From: Gnetum montanum
Taxonomy: Eukaryota > Streptophyta > Gnetopsida > Gnetales > Gnetaceae
Assembly (NCBI GenBank): GCA_015680685.1
Contig: MNCI01022655.1
Span: 912,052 to 976,051 of the forward strand
Direction of reading: 5' to 3'
DNA: 64,000 nt
Part shown: positions 23,630 through 33,699 of the stretch, piece by piece
How the letters are laid out: each line of letters begins with the position of its first letter
How positions within the stretch are numbered: position 1 is the stretch's first letter
Translations under genes and position numbers: made by a program
Notes under the pieces: generated by a model
What the model was told of the DNA's origin: nothing
Databases searched by the model: none
The model's input: only the letters and a program-made list of their open reading frames with translations

Positions 23630-24692
23630 ATGAGCAAGGGTAAGCAAGTAGAAGGCCATGGGAGGAAGGATCCTAGCTTGACCTTTTCCAAAGAGAGTGA
23701 AGCAATGCTCCAGTGTTTGCCTAGACCTAGGATTCCATCATGATCAGGATTGACATGCAGGTAGGCTCTGACCTTTTGTCGAAATTTGTGTTTTCACCCA
23801 CTATTCTTGTCAATTTTCCCATTGTGTAAGGTAAATTTTTCCATAGTTTAAGGTTTCTATAGATTGAAGGGTGGAGTCAAAATACTCAGCATGTGGGGTT
23901 AGTGTGGTCGTGTTCCAGCATGCAGCGTGCAAGGTTCTCCATGTTGAGTTTTCCAACGTGTAGGATCTGCATGCCGAGCATGATGCTGGGAATTTTTCTA
24001 AGTCTTGGCCCCCCAGTGTAGAACCTTATTTTTGCATGGCTTATTAACCCTATTTCTTGAATACATGCAAGGATCCCAAACCTTTCCTATTGGTGGTTGA
24101 ACTTGTTGGAGTTCTGACATGGTTAGGTCCAATTGATTCTGACGAGCCAGTTCATGATATGACCATTGATCGCGATGGGGTATGGTTCAATGAAGGGGCC
24201 TATGAATTCCTTGACTTTATCTTAGACAAATTCAACATGGTAATATGGTCGCATCTAAGTGAACAATTAGCGTTGAGCGTGCTTGAGACTATGTTACCAG
24301 GATCTTCGAATGGCATTGTGGCTTTGATGGTGGACATCGACAAGGGACCACTTATGCTTGAGGACGGTCCCTCTGGAGGACCCAGATCTACCCATACATT
24401 ATCGTGCATGTGGGACCTATTGTCACATGGCTCCCACCACATCAATAACACCCTATTCCTAGCTACTCATGCGCATACTTTGTTCCAGAACCCTCTTGGA
24501 ACGATGTACTGAGTAGGAAGGTAAGGTTGTTCAATTTACCATTTTTACCTTGCTACTTAGTAGTGGTTTATATTTTGATCACGTCTCCTATTTGCTTGTC
24601 AATTTTAATGTTTTCGAGGTGAAATCTTAATGATTTGGGTTTCAATCCTTGTCATTTAGACACTACCGCATGTATGGAAGGCTCATTTGTGG
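23630..24692 (+). pseudogene. Element F antisense gene (aORF) with HAD-like domain
   Basis: Exon 1 (23630-23760) starts MSKGKQVEGHGRKD and ends at CAG|GTAGG. Exon 2 (about 24072-24520) is one long open frame: KPFLLVVELVGVLTW, then DRDGVWFNEGAYEFLDF, DKFNMVIWSHLSEQ, and HHINNTLFL with FQNPLGTMY. Exon 3 (24660-24692) is short, between AG and GGGTAAG. The pattern fits the FCP1/NIF HAD phosphatase-like fold: a hydrophobic strand plus motif I, the EFL...FNMVIWS helix-strand unit, and a C-terminal NTL...NP.GT block. Motif I reads E-L-V-G-V-L and the late Asp-Asp-Ser-Pro motif reads ATHAH, so catalysis is unlikely. The middle and C-terminal parts seen in A, B and D are absent. Splice phases are not certain. 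Confidence 0.6.
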
Positions 24693-24873
24693 GTAAGTTT
24701 TCACTTACTGGGATTGATGTTAACATGTGTACTAGGGCTTCGTGATGAGTTTGAGAAGTTAACATCAGGTCATATAGGCTTAGTGAAGTATTTTTCTATT
24801 TAAGTGCCTACATGACCTATGTTAGGGCTGTTACTAAATCTTTACTATTACGTGTATGTTTGTTAATGGTTAC

Positions 24874-27800
24874 TTAGTCCATCGGGCCCAGCAGTTTTAT
24901 CTCATGTGTAGCTGGTTTGACGTTTTCTTCTGTGATTGTAGATTTAGATGCATCATGTATTCCCGATGATTCTCCCTTATAGCTCATATTTGGTTTGTTA
25001 GTAGGTGATTCCATGGGTACTGCGCTTAATGGAGTAGGCTTTGGGGGTCCTAAGGTAAGCTGTTGACGTTCTTTCTCCAATCGTTCCTGTGTGAGCCGTC
25101 TACTAGGTGTTCCTGTGTGTGGCATGGGGGAACATTTGGTTTCTAAATATTTGGTTGCTTTGGATCCTGTATGATGTATGGAGTAGGCCGAGGTTGCGAT
25201 TGGACAGTTGAAGGTGTTTGAGTGTCAGGCTACCTAGGCACCCTAATGACATATGGGATCGATTTATTCTGTGTTTGCGGAGTGGAAGGTTTATGGTTAT
25301 CAGGATGTTTGGGTATCCTAACAACATATGGAGTAGGCCTAGTTAGGGGCTGTGCCTCCGTAGTTGCAACCGTAGGTGGCACCCGAACTACATAAGGGGT
25401 GGGCCAGGTAGGACATTGCATGTTTGTGGTAGTAGTGGTGGGAGGTACACGTACCATGTATAGTTTTGGTGGTATGGTAGAGGCCTTCACCGCGGGGGGT
25501 ATCTGGATCACATAGGGTCTTTGCGGGGTGGGCGGGTCACATGGAGAGTATGATGGTTGAGGTGCAGGCGTTTGTACAGTAGGAGGAATATGAACTAAAA
25601 AGGGTCTCATACGCATCTACTGTTCATTATCTAAATAAATGGTGTTAATCCTAGGTACTTCTTGTTCATTGTCTAATTGGATAGTGTTAATTACATATGG
25701 AGCTTCCTTGGTATTTAGAGGATCCTTATATATGCCCATGGCCTGGTTTTATGGTTTGACCGGGTTGGCCTCATCAAAAGTGATCTCACCTCTATCGATC
25801 ATCCATTGAATATCTTGTTTTAGAGTGAAACAATAATTAGTTCCATGCGCATTGCATTGATGATAATCACAGAAGCAGTCTATTCTAAAGCCTCTTGGAA
25901 CTGGGGGCTCATCTGGCATTGCCAAGCTTGGGTTCTCAACCAATTGACAAAATTGATCATGTCTTTGGATTGCTGCGGGGGAAAATTGTTTATGTTTCAT
26001 TAGCCTAGCCTTCAAGAGTTGGTCAAATAGTTGTGAGGGTTTCATGGGCAACGGGGTGTATTGAGAGGGGTCTCTCTTCTCGAAGTTTCTTGCACGACCT
26101 GGCATAGGATTTTGTTATGTGGATAGTTCAGGTGCAGTAGCAGAAGTTGGTGTATCATAGTTAGTAGGGGAAGTAGGTCGTTTGCCTCATTTTCCCATAC
26201 TCGTTTATTGTGTTTCTGCTACTACTGCTATAGTTGTCTTAGCCTTTTCTTTGTCTTTCTTATTATGTTGGTTTTTAAAGGTTGAATAGGCAGGGTCATG
26301 GCTGTTTTGGGCTGCGTCTTCTATGTTCTTTATTTGTACAAATGCTTAGCTAAGAGTGCATGCATTAAGATAGTATAATTTGGACTTCACAAAATCATTA
26401 ACGACCCCCTTTAGGATAGTGAGGAGATAAGTCTCCAAGATTGGCTCATGGAGGTCATTGAGGACAGCACTCCACCATTGAATAAATTTTTGAATAGGTT
26501 CAAGCAGTGCTTGCTTGACCTATATGAGGCTATCAAGTGTTTCTTCAAGCTTTAAGTTGTACTTGAACCTAGTAACGAACTTGTATAATAAATCTTCTAA
26601 AGAAGATATTGAGTTTTGGGGTAAATCCCGATACCAGTCAAGTGCTCTCCCTATGAGGGACATGGGGAACACTCGTAAGATGTCATGAGGCCACACCTGA
26701 AGTAACACGCATTCTAATCTAAACTTTATAAGATGGGCATTGGGGTCTATCTCCCCATTGTATTTAGTTAACGTGGGTAAGGAAACACCCTTAGGTAACT
26801 TTAGAGGTGGAACCGAAGAGCTGATAGGGTCATCTTGATAGAAATCCACTATCTTAAGCTCTTCGTCGGTAGCTGTTTGAGGTCTTTGACCTCGTCAGAT
26901 AGCTCTTGCATCAATTTTTTGGCTTCAGCCCAGTCTTGGGCACTAGGTGAGATGGCAGATTGATTATGTTGTGTAGTATACAAGTTAGATTGTTGTATGG
27001 TGGATGGGAAAGAGGAAATTTGAGTGGTTGGAGGTTGCACTTGTGGAATATTCATGGTAGGTGCTGCTAAGGGTGGCATACTGTAAGGAAAGGGTTGTTG
27101 TTATTGTTGTTACTGTACTTGAGGGATGTTCATGGGTAGAATTGTAGGAGGTGGTACGTTGTAGTTAGGGGGTTGATGCGCTTGTGTACCAATCCCAACC
27201 CACTGTCCAGTCATGATTTGTGAGGGAACACCCTGGACTTGTTGAGTGGAAGTGATGAAGGGTGTTCTTTGGGTTTGGATCTGTGGTATATAGTGGGCAG
27301 ATGTAGAAGCAGGTATCACATATGGCATCCCGATCACTTGGGATGGGAAGGTTGCTCCTACATTGGTTTGCGGGGGTTGTTGTTGGGGTTGTATTTGCAA
27401 GAGGTTGGGCAATGTAGCAATGGGAGGAATGGTGGCAAGGGGTATATTGAGTTGGGTATCAGTCACTGGGGCAGTGGGAATAAGCATGGATGCTTCTTGT
27501 TGAGGCACATGTGCTCGAGTAATTTTAAATGACTGGAGGGACATGGTTTTCCCCGTGAATGGGTGAAACAATGGGTTCATGTAAGTTTGTGGGCTGAGGG
27601 TATGGTATGAATCTTCATGTTTGGACTGAGCTACAAAATCATCCTCCTCCTCTAATTGAGGATTTGCCATAGACTAGTCTAAAGATTGATTCTTGGCTAG
27701 GAGGAGCTGTGAGATAAGTTCAGAGTAGTGCTCTGGAAGATAGATGATGTCATACGAGGACGGGATGAACACATGTCCTACCCTATGAAATAGTTCATAT

Positions 27801-28038
27801 TGCCTCTTAGCCTCCATTTCAATTTGATCGACTGCTAGGCCAGCTTGGATTTTTATGCATATAAAACTATATTGTTGCTGTGTGATAACGTTAAATGATG
27901 GATTCTTCGGTGGGGTTCTCCATAGGGACTGACCTCACCGTGGGCCCCTATGGGTTGCATAATGGGCATCGGCATTGGCATGGGGCCCACGGTATCTAGA
28001 ATGAACTTGGTTGAAATGTTGGTGTCAGTGGTATTCAT
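24874..28038 (-). pseudogene. gag: Element F gag
   Basis: Starts at ATG 28038 (MNTTDTNIST, aligning with MALLNTTANT of D). Next come a Pro/Gln-rich stretch (27110-27670), the gag core (26520-26849: MDFYQDDPISS, PHDILRVFPMSLIGRALDWY), a basic linker, and KRDPSQYTPLPMKPSQLFDQLL at 26050. A degenerate zinc knuckle follows (FCDYHQCNAHGTNYC at about 25850), then a tail at 25230-25616 with five or six PYVVRVPPT-type repeats. It ends at a stop at 24874 after HEIKLLGPMD, which corresponds to the gag-protease linker of D. No DDGA/DSGA protease motif follows. Several frameshifts and stops. Confidence 0.82.
25205..25616 (-). repeat. Pro-rich PYVVRVPP repeats in F gag tail
   Basis: Five to six irregular copies of a 20-27 residue unit containing Pro-Tyr-Val-Val/Ile-Arg-Val/Ile-Pro separated by Pro/Thr/Gln-rich spacers. 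D (45030-45230) and A (2800-3000) have shorter versions with F-V/I-I/R-H/R-V-P. It appears to be a conserved low-complexity extension of gag in this group. Confidence 0.65.
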
Positions 28039-28139
28039 GGTGAAAAGGTCGTAAATGTAACACAGTGGAAGGGATACAATGTCAGGCCGTACAGGTGAGG
28101 ATTTGGCCAAGTATGAAATGGATGTGTTTCTTAGTGTGT

Positions 28140-28420
28140 GGACTGGGTCCCAGCATACAGGCTTTAGCGACCAGTGTACAAAAATTGGTCACAACATGTA
28201 AACTGAGGTCATAGCGTCCAGGTTATCAGGCAACATGTAGACAGGGTCTACAGCATGTAGGTTATCAAGCAGCATGTAGACAGGGTCTACAACGTGTAGG
28301 TTATCAAGCAACATGTAGACAAGGTCTATAGCGTGTAGGTTATCAGGCAGTGTGTAGATAGGGTTTATAGCGTGCAGGTTGGATAGGCAGTGTGTAGATG
28401 CTGGGATTGCTGTGGAACAG
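28140..28420 (-). repeat. 39 bp tandem repeats in the leader of element F
   Basis: About five units of a 39-base repeat, with the core GGTTATCAAGCAGCATGTAG followed by ACAGGGTCTACAGCGTGTA. They lie between the 5' LTR and gag, where B and D have their own, different leader repeats of about 165 bases. Confidence 0.8.
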
Positions 28421-28570
28421 GACGCAAATTCAGAGAGTTACAAAATCAGATTTAATGTTGACGCAATGTAGATCTGAGAAAACAAGGTGGTAGATCAAAA
28501 GCATAGGGGGCGGGCATATGAGATCAGAGTAGTGTAAATAGTTTCAAGCCCTCATTCTAGCACCATTTTC

Positions 28571-30013
28571 TGTGCTGTCTAAAATCATCCATGCAAGGCT
28601 AGAATGGGACAAGCACCGCATGATTTACAGACAAGCCCAAAAGACCCTACCTTCGCTTGAGGGTGAGCTGGACGAACGAAGGTAGAGTACCTTGGGTGGT
28701 CTGCACACGGATCAGACAAGGATTTCCCCAACGTATGCCAATATGCAATATGTTGGGTTATGTGTAAACAGTGTGATTAATGTAAATAAAAAGCATAAAT
28801 TTGCATTAACATAAACGAAGGAAATGAACCAGAATAAACAAAAACTATGACAAATTTCAAGCAGAAACAAAGTAACTTTATTGCCAGATGAGAATTATAG
28901 TGCACTGGTCTAAACGTAGTCATAGATTTGACACGAGGTGAACGAAAGGCCCCAGTGGATGCTGGAAGATGATGGTGTGCTGGTGCAAACTGCAAACACA
29001 GCGTGAAGGCTGTATGCTTAGCATGTAGGGTCGAATTCCAGCGTATGGGGGTTCTTTCTCTCACTTGGTTAGTGTTTTCCAGGTTCCATTTTTTTTTGTC
29101 TCTTTGTCTGAAAATTGCCAACCCTAATCTAGTGAAAAATTGGGGTTTTTATGAGGTTTTTGAGCACTGGATTCGGATCTAGAAAGGTATGAGTGGCCAT
29201 GGGTGAGAGAATTTTGGGTCGGATGATAGGTGGCTGCGTTATCTGGGTGCAAAGAATATTACAACTATGTAGCATGCTGCATGCTAATGTGTGCTGCTGC
29301 ACGCCAACATGTACACGCTGGGCATGTGAACTCAACGTAAAAACTTGACTAAAACAAAAGAATTCATTTTTACAGACTACTGTTACAACATGAAGTATCC
29401 AATTCAGCCCTCGAATTTAGGCTTGGGTGTTATGAGAATGCTGCCTGCAGATATTTAGCTCAGTTGGGCTTGATCTGACATGGTTCTAGAAAAGTTCTAT
29501 TGATATATGCTATGCTGCACGCTGGATGGTGCACGCCGGGCGTACACGCTAGGTGTGTAGGATGTACATGCTTAGCGTGTGAACCCCAAAGTGCATGATT
29601 TCAAGGTCAAAACCCAATTTTCTTGAGCCCATGATGATGCCTAACAATTGCCCTACTTCTGAGAGTTGATGCCTTGTGAAAATCTTGCTCTAGAGTGCTT
29701 GTTTCATGTAGTCTTTAAGACGTTGGGCGTGCACATTGGGCATATACGCTGGGCGTACACGCTAATCGTGCATGTTGGGCATGCATGCTGCATACTCAGT
29801 GAAAAGCAAGTATTTTGAGCTCAAAATTTTGTAGGGTTCAATGCCAGATGTTTCTGTAGTCTGCTGTGGATCTTGGGGAACCATTTCTTACTCAGTTCGA
29901 CTCCATTTGAACTTGTCCATGAGGTTGTCAAGCTTTAATCATGGTGGGAGCATCACGATTTTAGCTCAATTCTTATTGGATAAGTACTAAGTTTAGAATT
30001 TTGTGGTGTTTCA
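28571..30013 (-). repeat. Element F 5' LTR (1443 bp)
   Basis: Partner of 16362-17810. On the plus strand it runs from TGTGCTGTC to GTGTTTCA and abuts the TGTCT duplication. Inner sequence after the LTR (plus-strand CTCATTCTAGCACCATTTT, 28550-28570) may hold the decayed primer-binding site. Confidence 0.85.
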
Positions 30014-30018
30014 TGTCT
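30014..30018. repeat. Target site duplication of element F, right copy
   Basis: TGTCT, identical to 16357-16361. Confidence 0.85.
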
Positions 30019-33000
30019 AAGTGTTGTTTCTTTTTTTGTGTATTTTGTGTTTTTTTTCCTAACTACTTTTATGCAAACTACTATAGGAGAGAAGAAGTTC
30101 CAGGAAGTGATGGTGATTACCTCTGGGAGCCAAGAGGCCAACATCTACTTCAGGTACGGGGAGGTAGATGAGAGCCAATGTTGGATATGTAGCACAGCCT
30201 CAGAATCCCTGATCAGGAATCTCTAGAAAACTGGGCTCATGGATTTATTCCTGACCTCGAATCCAAATTTCCCTAGTGTTGAGATGCTTGTCCAAGCCGA
30301 CAATGTTTCCAACAAGGCGAACTACTTCAGCACATGTGTACATGGCGTGTGAGTGGTCCTTGAAATGAATAACTAGTTATTCATGGACCTTTTTAATGTT
30401 TCTAATGATGGTGTCTCTATAGGTTTGAAGACCAAGAGAGAGCTGAACCATCGATAGAAGACATGAAGGAGTGGCTATGGATTACAAAAGAGCGAAAGGG
30501 GATCCCTATGGATAAGGTCAAGCTAGGACCTACTAGGGAGGTTTATCCTATCTTCTGTGCTCATGCTTTTTCCTAGCTACTTTCCCAAGGAAAGATCCTT
30601 GGGATTGAGCAAGCTTGGGGAATGTGGGAGGTCATGGAAGAGGGGGCTCACTAAAATTGGGCTAGGCATTTGTGCAAGGGCCTATAAACCAAAATCATCA
30701 CGTTTCATAAGAAGTAGGAGTCTTGTTTTAATGTGCACTACACCTTTTATGTAGCCTGCCTATGACATTTCATGGAGTTTTTGGTAGTCCATGAGAATGG
30801 AGCCTGGGTCATGTCCAACCGCAACCATATTTCCAAATCGTGGATTTACCAAATCCTTCAGACCACCAAAGTCCAAGATCCCCCAGAAGCTATTGGGGAG
30901 TGATTTTCTATAATAACTAAGGGTCAGGCTGCCCACAACTTTTGTGGCCCAGACAGTGTAGGTGAGGTACCCTTTGCTATTGCCGGCAGCATATCGTAGG
31001 AGAAACGTCTCATTGCCGAAATGGTGGCTACTAAGTTGTGGCAAAAGAGGCCTCAACAGCCCGAGGAGACATTCTGTGTGGAAGAAGAAGAGGGTTGGAA
31101 ATTTTGGTTTAAGCTATGTAGGATGCAACCCCCATCAGTAAATGCCCATGTTTATGCTTACTTCTTCTCATATCTTGCTAATGCCTGCTACGCTAGGCAG
31201 TGTAGCATAGTGTAACACCTACTTTAAGCTAATTTTTTTATGCTAATGTGAACATGTTGTTTTTGCTATTAGAGGAAGGAGAAGAAGAAGACGAAGTGTC
31301 GGCCCCCAATTCGAGGGCAGAAAATAAAGATGCAGAGGCCCCAACCATTGAGGAAAGGGCCCTGGTCAAGAGAGAGGAAGGGGTCCCTCTCACGAAGGAG
31401 GGGGGTCTAGCTAATAATGAAGGTGCTCCTTTTGGAGAGGACCCTTTTGATGATGAGGAAGAGGTTGGGGCTTCACAAAGAGAGGCCCTAGTTAATAAGG
31501 AAGAAATATGCATCACTCAAGAAGGGACTTCTATTGGAGGTCCTTCTATTGAACGCAACCCAACATCAGGAGAGCAAGAGAAGGGTAAGGGTACTGCCAT
31601 AGTTTTAAGCCAGCAAGAAGGAGAACTACAATTATATGCTGGTGAGTTTGACAATATATTCAATGATATGTCGATAGGAAATCCCCTCATTATCACCCTT
31701 AAGGGTTTACTGGGTAGGAGCCCCTACATTTTCATTTGTGTTACTCATAGGTTTATTGTAGTCCTTCTCGATCGTTACTGATGCATTTGATTGCATGACA
31801 GACACTGCTGTTAATGTTGTAGGACCTCCTTTGATCTAGCTAGAACCATGGGACAAGACACCTGACAAACTCACATTCATGCAAGGGGTCATCAACAACA
31901 TGATTAGTTGTCTCAGGCAGGTTGATCCTAAAATAGGTAAGTTAAAATAACTACACTAGGATCTTTCAAGTTGCTAAGCTAGATTGTTTGAACTACTAGC
32001 TTTGCTACGCTAATGTGACTAATGCATTCCTCATGTGGTCACAGCCTCTCGACTCAAGTGGGATCCAACACGAGTGTTGAAATTCAATGTTGTGCCTACA
32101 TTCCCACCCGAAGTGGCCGAGGTGCCTCATCGCATATAGGACAAGGTTAGCAAATGCACTTTCCACTCAGCACGCTCCTTGTGGAAGAGTAGGCACGTCA
32201 ACGAGGATATGTGGAAACGGGTCCAAGAGACTGAGAGAGAGAAGGCCAGGCTAAGCACTGAGGTGGGAGATCTCAGATATAGGAATGAGTTTCTCCTGGC
32301 CCATGAGAACAATGATAGTAGTTGGCACATGACTGTGATAAACTATGCTAGATATTGGTTAGTCGTACAGTGCAACAATGAGGCCACCAGAGAGATAATA
32401 GAGTAGAAAATGCAAATGGACTTGTTAGCCCAAAAGAACCAAGACTGGAAAAACTATGGCACTACGGTTTACGAGTGGAGGCAGACCCAAAAAAATAATA
32501 AGCACATGTATAAACTAGAACGTGCCACCTACCGCAAACTATATAGGGATGCTTCTATAGAAGTGTTTACTTATAAGGAGTTCGTAAATTCCGTTGGTAT
32601 TTTTGAGACTTATAACAAGTTCAAGGCATAGGTAAAGGTCACTAAGTCTCTTGAACAAGAAGTGGACCTTTCCACAAGTGAGATCGCTACCGCCTCCTTT
32701 TCTCCAGGATCGCCAAGGTGGACGACCATTGAAAAGGAGAAAGCCACTACAAACGCTAGATCAAGTGATAGGCACTAGGCCAATATAATGGAGGATGAGA
32801 TCTGGGAACACCTCGAGCTTAGTTTGGACTACATATCCATTGAGACAGAAGCGGGGCCATCTCGGGTTAGTCACTCCCTGTTATGCAAAGGTTTCATGTT
32901 TTTATAGAATTTATGCATTCATGTAGCTAACTACTTCACTATTGCAATGTAGATTCAGGATGAAGGTGTAAGGCCCATTGAGGGTGGAAATGAGGATGCA

Positions 33001-33093
33001 GGCAAAGGCAATGTAGAGGAAGGTGACGTGGAAGGAAATGATGCAGGAGAAAATGATGAGGGCGAAGAGGATATAGGTGACGATGACCCATGA
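30019..33093 (+). pseudogene. Element B antisense gene (aORF), middle and C-terminal part
   Basis: Continues from 16361 past element F. Conserved blocks, matched in D and partly in A: TREVYPIFCAHAF at about 30535-30575; WEVMEEGAH and LCKGL; HYTFYVACL and HFMEFLVVHENG near 30730-30800; RMQPPS ending an exon near 31130. Next comes an acidic frame (31270-31700: GEEEDEVSAPNS, GEFDNIFNDMS), then FMQGVINNMISCLRQVDPKIGK with a GT donor. A coiled-coil-like frame follows (32179-32630: VQETEREKARLSTEV). The last exon is an acidic tail (GGNEDAGKGNVEEG to GDDDP) ending TGA 33091-33093. GT...AG introns separate the blocks. Cellular function unknown; the composition suggests a regulatory or scaffold protein. 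Confidence 0.6.
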
Positions 33094-33264
33094 CAGCATG
33101 GGGTGTTGATTTTTTTGATTTTTTTGAATTTTTGGAAGAAATTGTTGTAAACATTAGTAATGTGATGTGAACTATTGAATGAAAAATGAAATTTTGGCAA
33201 TTTTGGGTGCTACGCTAGCTTCTGTGTTATGTGTATTATCTATGAAATTGTTTTGTGTTATGTT

Positions 33265-33525
33265 TTCATCTTAGTTTTAGGCCATCTCAATCCATTGCTA
33301 GTTTTAGGCCATTTTGGGCCCCTACTAGTTTTAGGCTATTTCGGGCTTGTGCTAGTTTTAGGCTATTTTGGGCCACTTGACTTAACATAAACAGCAAAAA
33401 TTTTACTAGTTTTAGGCCTTAGCTGGCCGTACATAGTTTTAGGCCATTTTGGGCCATTAGATAGTACCGTAGTTTTAGGCCATTTCGGGCCATGGCTAGT
33501 TTTAGGTCATTTCAGGCCCTAGTGT
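33265..33525 (-). repeat. Element B hairpin array 1 (between protease position and aORF)
   Basis: Eight or nine units of about 25-35 bases reading CTAGTTTTAGGCCATTTYGGGCC on the plus strand. The arms GGCC/GGCC pair around ATTTCG-like loops. Same place and sense as 46445-46675 in D. Confidence 0.8.
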
Positions 33526-33699
33526 AGTAATGAAATGATATGCTAATGATTTAAAGAATGGCTAATTAATACCTAGCATAGTAGGGTGGATGCAAAACAA
33601 GGTTGGATGCAAAATAAAAAGGTGTAAATGTACAAAGGATGCTAACTAAGGAAGAAGTAGTGGGGTTGCTATGCTATGCATAACTACTTCTTGACCCAT

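Larger units (their letters stand above)
16362..30013 (-). mobile_element. Element F, Tat-like Ty3/gypsy retrotransposon
   Basis: A complete-length minus-strand element of 13.65 kb nested in B. In its own direction: 5' LTR (30013-28571), leader with 39 bp repeats, gag (28038-24874), antisense gene on the plus strand (23630-24692), 46 bp repeats, stem-loop array (22925-22795), pol (22773-19211), stem-loop array, 3' region, polypurine tract (17824-17811) and 3' LTR (17810-16362). No protease is seen: gag ends at a stop after a region matching the gag-protease linker of D, and antisense-gene sequence follows. F is a different subfamily from B and D, with unrelated LTR word content and a shorter antisense gene. 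Confidence 0.88.

Noticed and set aside
27239-27532. 97-codon plus-strand open frame
   Set aside because: Shadow of the Pro/Gln-rich N-terminal part of F gag on the minus strand.
30014-33093. Independent host gene next to element F
   Set aside because: Homologous blocks stand at the same place in D and A, and its 5' part continues at 14837-16361 across the F insertion, so it belongs to element B.
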